Assembly (NCBI RefSeq): GCF_964355755.1
Contig: NC_092677.1
Coordinates: 22,788,101 to 22,852,100 of the forward strand
DNA: 64,000 bases
DNA from: Antedon mediterranea
Lineage: Eukaryota > Echinodermata > Crinoidea > Comatulida > Antedonidae
Direction of reading: 5' to 3'
The translations under genes were made by a program, and so were the position numbers. Position 1 is the stretch's first letter. Each line of letters opens with the position of its first letter. This document shows, piece after piece, positions 13,502-26,400 of this stretch. The notes under the pieces were generated by a model. It did not search any database, had not been told where the DNA came from, and worked only from the letters and a program-made list of their open reading frames with translations.

Positions 13502-15053
13502 CATAGTTGCCATTTCTGGCATTATTATGCTTTTTGGCATTATTTGGAGGCCCACGGCATCTGGCATAATGCCGCGGCATTATTTAGCCGTTTTTAGCAT
13601 AATCTGGCATAATTTTGTGTTTTTTGAACAACCAAAAAAATAATATACCACAGAACAAAAATAAAATATTTTGTTAATACATATCACCTTACACAATATC
13701 ATATCGTACAAAACAGATCTGTTCGGGTTTTCCGTACAATAGTTCTTCCATCCTTTCGTTTCGGACTTAATCGACTCTTCGGAAAGGAAGGCTGCTCGAA
13801 CTACTACCGTGTGTGCGATATAGGCAGCACAACAAATCCGAAGAGGCTACCTATTGGCCAATTATGTTGCTCTATTTCAGAGACCATCAGGTTTTTGGAT
13901 CCCCAGTATAGAGACAATTGAACGAAAACACATTATGAAAGGGGTTTTGTTTTTTCAGTTCATAATTATAAGCGGCCACACCCCTACCCCAACCTTTAAA
14001 ATGGTAATTTCCGGTAACTAGAAGCTCTAATTTTAAAAAGAATTTCTTCTAGAGAATTTGTTTTCCATATTTCAAATTATGTTCCATTTGCATCGTCGTA
14101 GCAACCCTATATTTCCAAATGTTCTTCACCTCTCAGTGACCATGATGGGGCGAGGTCCTAGGGACTCTTATACATTTTTATTTAAAATTAAGTGCAATTT
14201 CCGGCCATCTAGCAGCTCTATTTTTCCAATTTGTTTTACCTCAGCCCCAACCATGGTGTGGGGCTGAGGTCCTGGAAACACTTAATATATATTTTTATTT
14301 CCTATTTTAAATTATAATTGGCACTTTCAAAACTATCATGGGCTAAGATCCGGGAGGTACTAATAAATTTATTTTATATTTGAAATTAAGTGCCATTTCC
14401 GGCCATTGAGCAGCTCTATTTTTTCAAATTTTCTTACCTCAGCCCCAACCATGAGGTCCTGGAGACACAATTAATATATATTTTGATTTCCTATTTTAAA
14501 TTATAATTGCCATTTTCGAACTATGGTGTGCTAAGATCATGGAGACACTAATAAATATATTTTTATTTCATATTTTAAATTAGGTGCCATTTCCGGCCAT
14601 CGAGTAGCTGTATTTTTCCAAATTTTCTTATCAACCATGGTGGGGCTGAGGTCCTGGAGACACTCAAAAATAATTTTTTTTATTTCATTTTAAATTATAA
14701 TTTCCATTTTCTAATTATGGTGGCTATAAGATCCTTTCATTTTTGAAATTAGGTGCAAAGATCCCGGCCATCGAGCAGCTCTCATATTTCAGCTCAAAAA
14801 TTATAAATTTCCATGGCTGTAACAGGTTTTTTTTTTTTTTTAGGGTGTGTGGGGGGGGGGGTCGGTGGGGGTTGGTGTTACAATTTTAGGCCCAATTTTG
14901 TGTCAGTTGGGGTTTTACAAACGTTTATTAGACATACAACCGTTGGTGGCGCTGTTTAGGGCCACATTTTGGGGATCTGGCATTATTTTTCCCAATCTGG
15001 CATTATTTGAGACAGGATACGGCATAATTTAAATTTTATCGCTGGCAACGCTG
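13502..15053. mobile_element. Nested 1.55-kb hAT-like non-autonomous element
   Basis: Ends 'catagttgcca' and 'tggcaacgctg' are imperfect inverted repeats. An 8-bp duplication 'tgcctgag' flanks it (13494-13501 and 15054-15061). 'ctggcattat' words recur near both ends. The centre is a tandem array, not coding. Confidence 0.75.
13990..14790. repeat. Diverged tandem array inside the nested element
   Basis: Four to five units, each with 'atttccggccat', 'agctctatttttccaaat', 'cctcagccccaaccat' and an AT-rich spacer. The same words occur in inverse orientation at about 18600-18860. Confidence 0.7.
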
Positions 15054-16429
15054 TGCCTGAGAGCGCGCTGCCTGAGACAACTACTAGCTCCTTGCACAAC
15101 AGATAGAGGAGGCTTACAATTTCCCGCATAAGAGCGGCTAAACCCAAAAAGCGGAGAACTTGTGAAGGGTTTCTTGGAAGAAGTATTTTTACTTTCTCTC
15201 GCCATGGATGGAGTAATATATTAATTAATTTTATTTCCATGGAGGAATTGGCCTCTCTCAATGTTTATTTACGTTTCGCGTACGTTTCATGCATTCATTT
15301 CAATTTCACGTGGGAAAAATCTTTTTAGGGCCTTCATGACGGCAACATCGGGTTGGCACGGTCGAAATACACTTTTGTCATCGTCATTCTTTTATATACT
15401 GTCAAAAAAAACTACTAAATTAAAGCACTCAGGCCTAATAAAAATAACATTAAATCATTTCGGAGTAAATTGAAAGAGCCTAAGAAAACCAAAGTTTCTG
15501 AAATCTACTTTTAGGCCTAGGAGGCCTACATTTCTATAGGCAATATTTTAGATATATCTATTAAATAATTGTAAGATAATTAGTGCCATGTCTAGGCTAC
15601 TACATTTTAAATATCGCAAAATAGCTTGATTTCGGAATTTCATTGCACAATAGAAGCAAAACGTTTTTGCTCCCAAAGTAAACCCACGTGAATACGCCTT
15701 TTTCATTCACGAAACGGAACACATCTTCGATCGATGACAAACAATGCCGTGCAACGAAGCGTAACCAACAGAAATAACATAGCGTTTTCAAGGGATTTCA
15801 GGACACCATGTTAATTAAACAATCGCAACTCTTGTACGGAGGATCGTATGAGAAAATAAATTACTGTAAAATGTTCTTAAAAGATTGGCCTACATCACTG
15901 TGTAATTGAAAAAATTTGAAAAATGTTTTTCACTACTTTAAAATCCATCGAAAAAAACACCACAGTGTATTAAGCATAGGCGTTTTTCACCGACGTTTTT
16001 TCGCAGTGCAGTCGCGGTATAAAACGTTAAAATTAAGTTAAAATAGTGGGCAAGTAAAAAAATGATGAGGGCAACCAAAATCTAAAACCTACTTGCCCGA
16101 AGGGCAACCAAATATTTTAGGATTCTGCGAGCCCTGGTTATCATTTTTGCATTATTACAAATAACCAAATTGGCACCATTTTCTCTTGCAGTATGTTTTA
16201 TAATATCTGTAACTGATTGTTTGCAATTTGTCCTATTTCTTATGCCAAGACATGACAGTTTATTTCCTCGCTGCTCGATTGTAATCTAGTCGGAAATTGC
16301 CAAAATAACTTGGTACCTGATATTCACATTCGCAGGAAATGACATTTTGCTTCATTACGTCTATTTTTAGACAGGATAACATTTTTATTTTCTGGGAAGT
16401 CTGGTTTTCTGAATGCTCAACTTTGTACC

Positions 16430-16570
16430 AATTTGTGTCAATGACTTTTTGGTAACTGTTTATTTTGTCTTTTTATAAAGTGAAAACATTTTTTACAATT
16501 TGTTTTCCTATGGAAGTGATTAACTTATTAAACTTAACCTAATTAAAACTACAAAATAGTCTACAGTATT
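16430..16570. repeat. Dispersed repeat fragment (copies at 23205 and 41405)
   Basis: It shares 'ggaagtgattaactt', 'aaaactacaaaatag' and flanking AT-rich words with 23205-23465 and 41405-41700, all in the same orientation. Confidence 0.6.
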
Positions 16571-16983
16571 CAAATTCTATTTTTACCATATATCCTCTGG
16601 TATAATCCCACCCGTCTACAACACAAAATTGGGCCGACTTTACAGTAGGCGGTGGGACTACAGTGCCTGAGAAATCCTGGTTCAGAAAAAAATAAAATTG
16701 GTAAGTATTGTAAAACTCCATCTGAACTGGCTAGAGAGAGGCCTACATCCAGACCAAAGTCATTACTGGGACTATAGCCTGTTTGTGAAATTAGACATAA
16801 AGTAGGGGTGGGATTTAATCCCAAAGTGGGATTATTCCCGACGATATACGGTAATCTTCATGTTTTGGGGAAGCAATGCATATTTAATTAGAATGTGATT
16901 TACCCCTTTCACATTGAACTAGCAAACCTAGTTTTCACTGTTAAATTTGGATTTGTGGTTGGTATAAGTGTGAGTGAATTCCT

Positions 16984-18035
16984 GTGTGCAAACTCTGGGG
17001 TGAAACAGTTGAATGCTCTCTAGTGTGTGCAAACTCTGGGGTGAAACAGTTGAATGCTCTCTAGTGTGTGCAAACTCTGGGGTGAAACAGTTGAATGCTC
17101 ACTAGTGTGTGCAAACTCTGGGGTGAAACAGTTGAATGCTCTCTAGTGTGTGCAAACTCTGGGGTGAAACAGTTGAATGCTCTCTAGTGTGTGCAAACTC
17201 TGGGGTGAAACAGTTGAATGCTCTCTAGTGTGCAAACTCTGGGGTGAAACAGTTGAATGCTCTCTAGTGTGTGCAAACTCTGGGGTGAAACAGTTGAATG
17301 CTCTCTAGTGTGTGCAAACTCTGGGGTGAAACAGTTGAATGCTCTCTAGTGTGTGCAAACTCTGGGGTGAAACAGTTGAATGCTCTCTAGTGTGTGCAAA
17401 CTCTGGGGTGAAACAGTTGAAAGCTCTCTAGTGTGTGCAAACTCTGGAGTGAAACAGTTGAATGCTCTCTAGTGTGTGCAGACTCTGGGGTGAAACAGTT
17501 GAATGCTCTTTAGTGTGTGCAAACTCTGGGGTGAAACAGTTGAATGCTCTCTAGTGTGTGCAAACTCTGGGGTGAAACAGTTGAATGCTCTTTAGTGTGT
17601 GCAAACTCTGGGGTGAAACAGTTGAATGCTCTCTAGTGTGTGCAACAGGGAAAAATTTCATTTTAAAATTTTGTTTAGCAATTATTGCTAATCAAACTGA
17701 TTTTTTAGTCGAGAAACATAGTTTTTTATTGTCTTTTTTGCTACACAATTTTAGAAATGTGTAGCAATAAGGTTGTTTTGTATAGCTTTTTGCTATGCTA
17801 CACTGGCGAAATTATTCCCTGGTGTGCAAACTCTGGGGTGAAACAGTTTAATGCTCTCTAGTGTGTGCAAACTCTGGGGTGAAACAATTAAATGCTCTCT
17901 AGTGTGCAAACTCTGGGGTGAAACAATTAAATGCTCTCTAGTGTGCAAACTCTGGGGTTAAACAGTTGAATGCTCTCTAGTGTGCAAACTCTGGGGTTAA
18001 ACAGTTTGAATGCTCTCTAGTGTGTGCAAACTCCT
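16984..18035. repeat. 41-bp minisatellite, about 21 copies
   Basis: The unit contains 'caaactctggggtgaaacag' and 'ttgaatgctctctagtgtgt'. About 16 copies precede and about 5 follow an inserted 176-bp MITE. Copies after the insertion are more varied. Confidence 0.95.
17646..17821. mobile_element. 176-bp hAT-like MITE inserted in the minisatellite
   Basis: The ends are 'cagggaaaaatttc' and 'gaaattattccctg' (14-bp TIR, one mismatch). The 8-bp 'gtgtgcaa' is present on both sides (17638-17645, 17822-17829). An undisturbed unit has it once, so the duplication is real. An 8-bp duplication and CAGGG ends fit the hAT superfamily. An internal hairpin 'gctacaca'/'tgtgtagc' is visible. Confidence 0.85.
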
Positions 18036-18314
18036 GAGACACGCCGTTGGTCAAAAGATTATTATCATTGCGCGGTCATTCATTGCTTTAGTTGTACAGA
18101 ATTTCTTGTTGGTGTAAATGGTCAGCAACCCTGGAGAAACTCTAGGTATATAGTATGCTCCATTTAATAATTTGATTCCTACATTTAACTTCTAAATAGT
18201 AAATCAGATAATATTTAAATATAAAATAGATGTAGCCTATATTTTTGTAAAACTATTGTTTAATAAAATAGGAGAAAATAAATAATTTTTGGTAAGAAAT
18301 TGTCACATACAAGG

Positions 18315-19914
18315 CAGGGGTGGCGCCAGGATCTTCCCGACACGGGGGCTACATTCCCCGACGAGGGGGCTATGCGAGCATCACTAGGCTGGGGGCCAGG
18401 GGGCCGCCAAGGGCCCCCGGTGGGGGTCCAGGGGGCGAAGCCCCCAGAAGCAACGCGTTCTAGCGTCATTTGAGGTCATTTTAATCAGATTTAGGGTAGC
18501 CATTTTTTCCATTTTTTATAATGCATAAATAAAATACTGCGTGCAAAAAAACGATGCGCGATGACTGTTTCAATCCATATTTTTCAATTTAAAAAATAAA
18601 AGTTCAAAGAAAATTTTGAAAAATAGAGTTGGAGGTCCCGGAAATTGGACTTATTATACTTCAAAACATGAAACAAAATATATCAAGTCCCTATCAAGAG
18701 GTTGTGACTGAGCTAAGAAATGTTTGAAAAATAGAGATGTTAGGTCCCGGAAAATGCACTTTTTGTACTTCGAAATATGACCAGCTTTATTGTTGGGGCT
18801 GAGCTAAGAAACTGTTTAAAACTAGAGCTGCAGGTCTTCAAAAAATTGCATTTTATACTTCGGAAACATCAGGCCTAGAGGCTTAAAAAACGCAAGCGTA
18901 GACCTTTTTCAGTCGGGTAAATAAGTTTATTCCTCCCAAGTGTATGCGTGCGTACCATCTGGACTTCCGAGTGGTGAGAAATTCATGACATACAGGACAT
19001 TGAAAATGTAATAACTTAGCTATAATAAGATGTTGGCTAAGCGAAAATGGCATGTTTTTTTGTTTAGTAATGGATGAAAAATTTATTTTAGGTGCCCCAC
19101 GGTACATAAGGTTACTAATTGTAAATTTAAAAAAATGGTGAACATACGAACAATTAACGTAATTCGTTTTTGCTGTAGTGTAGCGTACGTCGACGCAGTA
19201 CACGACGTAACCGTCAGTAAACTTTGCCTGGAAAATAACTACAGTACACATTTTGGTCCCTGGATGGAACATGATATCACGCGTCTCGACCCAACGTTGA
19301 ACGATTCGTACAAAGGGATACCGCCAGACAAGTGCGAACCTAGCTATTGTTTAGTAGTAAGTTAGATCGCTGGCAATAATGAATGCATATAAAGTGCATA
19401 ATATCACTGACGTACTCTCACGGTCAATGGAACGTCGTGGTTTTCTAGGCGCTGAAGCTATATGAAGTGAACGCGAACGCTTTTTACTGTATATTATATT
19501 CCCCGACAAAAAGTACCCGTGTTCCCTTCGGTAACCGTCGGTAAACTTCGCCTGGAAAATAACTACATTACACATCTGGATGGAACTTGATATCACGCGT
19601 CTCAACCCAACGTTGAACGATTCGTACAAAGGGATACCGCCAGACAAGTGCGTACCTAGCTAATGTTTAGTAGTAAGTTAGATCGCTGGCAATAAATGAA
19701 TGCATGAAAGTGCATAATAGCCCTCTGACGTACTCTCACGGTCAATGGAACGTCGTGGTTTTCTAGGCGCTGAAGCTATATGAAGTGAAAGCGAACGTTT
19801 TTTACTGTATATTATATTCCCCGACAAAAAGTACCCGTGTTCCCCGACGGGGGGGCTAGGCTCCTCGACGAGGGGGCTAGAGCCCCCGTAGCCCCCCCGC
19901 TGGCGCCACCACTG
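18315..19914. mobile_element. 1.6-kb hAT-like non-autonomous element
   Basis: It begins 'caggggtggcgccag' and ends 'ctggcgccaccactg' (near-perfect TIR). The 8-bp target duplication 'atacaagg' is exact (18307-18314, 19915-19922). The subterminal sequence is rich in G and C runs. Inside are a diverged tandem array (18600-18860) and a 324-bp direct duplication (19207-19530 and 19531-19842). No transposase was recognised. Confidence 0.85.
19207..19842. repeat. 324-bp direct tandem duplication inside the hAT-like element
   Basis: Both copies start 'gtaaccgtc' and share 'tttgcctggaaaataac'-type text, 'ccaacgttgaacgattcg', 'ggtcaatggaacgtcgtgg' and 'aaaaagtacccgtgttccc'. The second copy has small deletions. 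Confidence 0.85.
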
Positions 19915-20127
19915 ATACAAGGTTAGTACGAAAACTACAACTCAGTGTTGTGCAACAGAGTAGGGGTGTGATTTAAAAATGGCATGTCTGATTAGCTGAT
20001 TTGTTGCAGCAATTTCCGCTTTATGATTACCTGCCTTTTTTTAAACACAGCTGTAGCAGTACATACTGTAGATCAACTAATTTGTCTAGTGATAACAAAT
20101 AAAAAATATTTTATTTTATCATTACAG

Positions 20128-20405
20128 ATTACCTTTGCTATTATCTTGGAAGAAAAATTTAAAGATGGCTAGCTATAACGGTGCTACTACAGATTCAGTG
20201 ATTGTAGTGGGAAACACTGTAAAGTGTTCACCAAGACTTGATGGCAAACCAGAGAACATTCAGTACATCAAAAAAGAGTTTATTATGGGCAAAGTGATGA
20301 CAAAGTTCTTCCAAAAGAGACGGCCAGAAAAAAGAACTTTTGAAGTAGTTATGGAGACAAGACGACTGATTTGGCGGCGCCAGATGGGTCGTGTTGAAGG
20401 ATATA
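20128..20405 (+). CDS. PLCG1: PLCG exon 1 (first coding exon; CDS from 20165), PH domain start
   Basis: The acceptor 'atcattacag' ends at 20127, so at least one 5' non-coding exon should lie upstream. The ATG at 20165 opens residues 1-80. The conserved PLC-gamma stretch '[18 protein letters not shown]' and '[10 protein letters not shown]' begin the PH domain. The donor gtaagt is at 20406, leaving phase 1. An in-frame TTG upstream is not needed as a start. Confidence 0.93.
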
Positions 20406-23400
20406 GTAAGTAAATACAGCATGTAATTGATCTTTTGCTTTACAATCCAACTGACTGTTATAGGTCTAGTAGACTTTCAGTTGTAAAATGTTAGTTTAGA
20501 AAAACTATAGGAGAGTTAGTAATTGTATGCCAATGCTCAAATGTATTGATTGAAATTTATATTTATACTGGGTAACCTCTTCAGTCAAAGACTGGTCTCC
20601 CAGAGGGCCCAGTTGGTGATCAGTGGCTGTGATGTACTAATACACCGGGGTAACCCCCTACTCGTCTCGAAAGATGTACTAGGTTCTTTAAAGTGCACAC
20701 GAGCTAGATGTGTACACTGGACCTACGGTTTATAGTCCTTATCCGAGAAGACTCGTTCTACCATCAGAACCATGGGGTGAGTGAGCCTCGAACCCCTGCC
20801 GATGTTATGGCTACGTAATTACGGTTCCACTGTCTTAACCGCTCGGCCACTCACTCATTGGAACATAAATGTCTTGTAGGCCTACAGCATTAAAAAATGA
20901 GAGCAAAAAAAATAGCTTGCTAGACAATTGTTTGCCCTAATGCATTTGTATACAGTAACGATCACATCAATCAGATAATTACAATACTTTGTACAGTTAC
21001 ATTACTGACACGGATATAGTCTACTGCAAATACTCCATTTTTGGCCCCGGGAGACTCCCATATTTTAAACTCGTCTCCCAGCATAACATTAGGCTCCCTG
21101 TTTTCTTCGTTTCTGAATTTGTTAATGTATAATTTGTATTTTTTTGCAATAAATGAATAAATCTTCCAATCAAGCGAATTTACGATATTTAAGCGGTTAT
21201 AATTTATTGATTATAATTTATGGATTTTTTTTTCAAATAGAAAGTTTCTTCAAATCACATAGCCACAATACCGATAATATATAGAGGGCGCTGTTGATCT
21301 AAAAAACCACCACCTCCACCTTTTTGACCTTCAGATGCTGGCATATGATAAGCCTTGGGTATATGCCTACTGTAATTTCACCTGTCGCTGACTGATCACC
21401 TTAAAATTTTTATTTAAATTTGGTGTAAAATTTTTTATTTTTTTTTTTAGTATCAAACGGACCTGAAATTTAATTTCCGTTGATATTATGATATACAGGT
21501 CATTCAACCACACGTATAAAATGAAGTGTGAACTAATTGCAATCACATACTTCTAAATTTGAATAAATTAGTGATACAAATTATTAACGATGCAATAATA
21601 TTTTTTTATTTATTTTTTTTTTATTTCATCATATAATACATTACAAAGGAAAAACATAATCAAATAAAAAATTAACATTTTAATTTTTTATTTGGTGTAA
21701 AATGATGTACTTTACAGTAGGTACACGTTAATTTAAAGAAAGGAGCTGGGTATAATAATTTGTTTTCCTATACAGTATAGAGTACATCCTTTATTCAGGG
21801 TTTTAGGATTTGATGGCTTGTTATGTTAAACTGTAGGTATAACACTGTATTGATTGGAGGTTTATATTACAGTTTTAGTACACAGTACTGTATGTTTTTT
21901 CATTGTTAATTATATGGAATTGAATTGATAGTACAATAATGGAAAGACCATGTGAAATCATGTGTTTATTTTGTTTTAATTAGCTGCCAAATTATGAAAT
22001 GAAAATTGATGGAAACGTATTATGACAGATTTAAACTAAATTTAATTAAATGTTGTCAGTAATGTAAATATTGGTGTCTGTTCTGATTGTGTGTATGATG
22101 ACAAAGATGAATTGACACTGCAGTGCATCCTGCTATTGGGGTTTGTTTTGGGTGAATCAGGTCAAAGTTTATGGCCGTCAACTGATGTTGGGTTTATAAC
22201 CCTCTCTACCCAAACAACAAACAAGCAAGAAAGGCAGGAATATAAAAAGATCTGTAAAATGAGAGTGGTTTTTTGTTGCAGAGTTTATTAGTGTTAACAT
22301 TGCCATTTATGTGCCCATACAGTAAACTGATTGAAATGATCTAGATTGCTGTAGAACGGCAAAGCTTCTCAACAGACCGAGGGAGGGCCCTTGGTGGCCC
22401 CCTGTCCCCCAGTCAAATGTTGCTCACTTCGCTCACAAAATACTCATCGCTGGTTGTGCCCTGAATTGTGAGAGGTCTTTATTTTTTTCAGTGTAAATGG
22501 TAACATGAAATATGAAAAAATGCAACACAATAACATCAAAAAGTGATAAAATAGAGTAAAATATAATCAAGAAAATTAGTTTTCTTTTTTCCAGTGGAGT
22601 TTGATTTTGGTAACTGACTACTGTTAGATTCGTAAAAGTTCCAAAAATCTCTGGGTGTGCTGCTGTATGTATTGTATACAGACTCTTATAAGAATAAAGA
22701 TCTAGCCTTGCCTGGTAAACCATATGGTACAGGCTGGCTATTACTGTACCTTCAAATGAATAGGCATTTGAATAATAATATTGTCTAGTACACTGTAGTT
22801 GATATGTTGCAGCATGTGAATGAACTACAACACCAACAGACAGTAATAATATGGTACAGTACTATTTCCAAGGTTGATTGTATACGGAAGTTCTTTTCTT
22901 CCTCTTTCTGAATGTTAAAGTTTGTTATCAATCAATGATTACTTTCTGTTTTGATTTTGCTATTAATCAAATCATTAAAAAGAAAGTGCATAATTTATAC
23001 TGTTCAAATCTATATACCTGTCTAGTATGATATTTATTCTAGCTAATTAATGTAAATCCTGTAGCTTTAATAAAATAAGTTCCATTAGATAAGAGTACTG
23101 TAATAGACACTATCTGACACTGACAGACTTCTTATACATTGAATTTGATTCTAATTCGGTTTTACCTGTTTTACACTATTCAAATGTATTTGTGCAAATC
23201 GAAAGGATTAAAGATGGATTGTTCCCCTGAAAAAATAATTTGTTAATATTTTTGTTGAATATGCCATTTATGTATCACATAATAGTTATTCATTTATTTA
23301 CTTGAAAAAAACTTTTATTTTATGCACAAAATAGTCAAATTGGCTGCCAGCCAATGGGTTTTTGGTTGAATTTAACCGTTATTTTGTCATTTTATAACTG

Positions 23401-26400
23401 AAAACAATAATTTGATTTCAGTTTTTTTTCTAAGGAAGTGATTAACTTTATTAAAACTATTAATTTCTGTGACAAATTCTAGTCCTGTGCCTTTTTTGCT
23501 TCAGTGAAATTGGTATTTCAAACAGTCTCTACGAAACAAAAAATTCTCTACAAATCAGAGCTTAGGAAATGTTGATGAGCACTTTCATGCTAATACATTT
23601 ATAGATAAAACATGCGTGATAAAATTAAAATCGCGGCTATTAACTCTTGTAGTAGAAAATAATAAAGAAGTAGCTGAATTTTTATTCTTCGAATACATCA
23701 GAAATTTTCCTAGTAAAAACAGGATTAAGGTTCACATGTCACCTTCCATGCACTTTGTTTCTAACGATCTGAAATTTTTACACTGTACATACTGAAAAGA
23801 ATGTTTTAGTGCAACACAGACATGTTTTTTTAGATAATTTATTTAGCTAATGATGACGATAGTCCATTATGTATATGATGTAGTATTTATTAATGGTGTC
23901 TTCAGATCAATGTGTACAGTATAACCATTTAAGAATAATTTAGATATGTCCTCCATGGTATAGCAATAACATATACCGTACATAATTTCATAGAATAGTA
24001 CTGTACTACTAAAATAATGGAGAGCAAATTATTTTTCATTACAGAGTACCTCCTAAAATACATTCAGAAAATACATTATAAAAAAAAAAGAAAAAACAAT
24101 ACTGCCTCTAATATAGCATTTAATTTTATAAACTATTGTTAGTATCGTATTGGTTAGACACTGATTATCTTTGTAGTTTGGCCTTTAGGAAACAGGAAGT
24201 GATCATGTATAGCAGGTTTACTGGTTTTTGTATTTTTATCTCAATTCAATCATATTAATTAAATAATATAAATGATGGCAAGACAAGTAAATACCGGGAG
24301 GGTGTGAAGAAAGTCAGAAAGTTTGAAGTTAAAATGATAATAAAACTAAGTGCAGAGTCAACTTCAACAAGATTAAAACTCTAAAGCAATAAAGAAACAT
24401 CTTCTGCTCAAACTTCAAAAACATAAGTGCATCAGATGGGTTGGGTCTTGCAAAATTAAATGTGTTTTCTGTGTTACCTGATGGATGTGGTTCTTTAAAC
24501 AAACATTTTCCACTCAAACTTTTAAAAAATAAGTGCATCGAATGGGTTAAAGGGGGATTCTGGGTTTAAAATTGCTTTTAAATATCGTTTATTTATTAAA
24601 TAAAAAATATTATAACAATATAGACATGTCAGAATGAAGAAGTAATAACGAGAAATTAAAAAAATTAAATTTCATATACATTTTAGGGTAAATTCATGGA
24701 AAGTCTGTTTTTCAGCAGCTTAGGGAAGCTCATTAATATTCATGAGATATTCACAAAATCACGTCACCAGTGGATTCCAAACTCGCGACGTAATGTACGT
24801 TGTCTTTGTCAACTAATTTACATCTCTCTCCCCTGTCAAACGACGACCACCCGATCATTGTGAAATACATTTTTTGTAGATTTTCTAAGCTAGGCCTAAA
24901 GTGTAATAATAACAGTAGTAGCATATATTTATTTGACATTTAATGAAATACAAAATTTAGTACAGATTACGGAGTCATAAATTATACTATTTTTATACCT
25001 CTATAGTACAGATCGTATTATCGGCTTCACGTACAATACTACTCGAGGCCTAGCCTAATGGGCGAGAGCCATTTTGACTAGGGATTCCATGCCACGATGG
25101 CTACGTTAAAACAGTGGGGCCCATAGCCCTAGCTAGCCTACTACTAGACGATTGGCCCATAAATAACAAAACCCATCCTATCAACCAAACTCATAAACAA
25201 TCTAAACCTAAAATGTTCTACAAAATCGGCTGTAAATATTGAAGGAAACAAAACAAGGTCCGATCGCCGTCCACACGTATGGTGTCCCGATCGTCTAAAA
25301 TAAAATAGGCTTAGTTTACTCTCCAAAAAATCGGATACTCTCATGCATCAAGCAAGTAGACCAGGTAGTAGGAAGGAGACCTAGCCGATCCGGCCCAGTT
25401 AAAAATTGAGCTAGCTAGTGTAGTAGACCCTATTGATGCGAATTGATACTACCAGGCCTTTTACTATAGGCTGCACTACACAAATATTCCAACTCTCTCA
25501 TTCGAGCTATATTATCTATACCATTCCGGTAGGTCGAGTCGACCTTCAATCAAATACTGTATATCGTTCATGTTGTGATTATAGACGGGGTATACTCGAC
25601 CCGACCAGTTTGGTATTGTTGTATCTGCTTATCACGTGACGATGCCAGGCATGGGCAGCAGAGAGAGCATGTGTATCGTCGTCTCGCTCGATCCGATCCT
25701 CAGCAGGAATGTACAGTATACGTTACGCTTCATTGATTTTGATTTTTCCCTAAGTCGGTGCGAAAATCGGCAAACGTAAAGTGCAAACATATCTAATTTT
25801 TCACTATTTTGATGAATTTTCATAAAAAATTGACTATATAAATGGGAAGACCGACTAAAATTACATCAGATAAGTATAATTTTACAAAAGTAATTGATAT
25901 GGTTAATGATAACGAGTCGTCGGAAGACGGACCATTTCACGAATTTCCTATTTTGTAACCACAGTGTGATTTTGCCGTAGCTGCACTTGTAATCTGGCCT
26001 GATTTCACAGCCTTCATTCTGCTTCACTGGGCGCTTATATAAATTGAAACTTTTACCGTTCAAGAGACAAACAAATATATTTTACATTTTTTACTATTCA
26101 TTTTAAACCCGGAACCCCCCTTTAAGTCTTGCAAAGTGAATACCGGTATGTTTTCTGTGTTACCTGATGGATGTGGTTCTTTAAACAAACATTTTCCGCT
26201 CAAACTTCAAAAACATAAGTGCATCGGATGGGTTGGGTCTTGCAAAATTGAAAGTGTTTTCTGTATTACCTGATGGATGTGGTTCTTTAAACAAAAATTT
26301 ATTTTCTCAGAATGTATTGTTTTGTATGAAGATATTGTGGGCAGTTTGACAGTATACAGTATTTTACAATTGTAAAATCACATTTATTCATGAAAACAAT

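Larger units (their letters stand above)
12075..16136. mobile_element. 4.06-kb TIR element with 16-bp perfect ends
   Basis: It begins 'cagggctcgcagaatc' and ends with the exact reverse complement 'gattctgcgagccctg'. Flanks are 'gttat' on both sides (12070-12074, 16137-16141), a 5-bp target duplication. The ends carry 'cttgcccga' and 'gggcaacc' words in inverted array. No transposase is visible. A second element (13502-15053) is nested inside. The CAGGG-type ends suggest a hAT-related family, but a 5-bp duplication is not the usual 8. Confidence 0.75.

Noticed and set aside
16984-18035. CRISPR-like regular repeats
   Set aside because: Units are directly adjacent with no unique spacers, and the DNA is clearly eukaryotic.
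20135-20164. Upstream in-frame TTG start extending PLCG by 10 codons
   Set aside because: Animal PLCG starts at ATG; the ATG at 20165 is in a reasonable context and the preceding bases follow a splice acceptor as 5' UTR.
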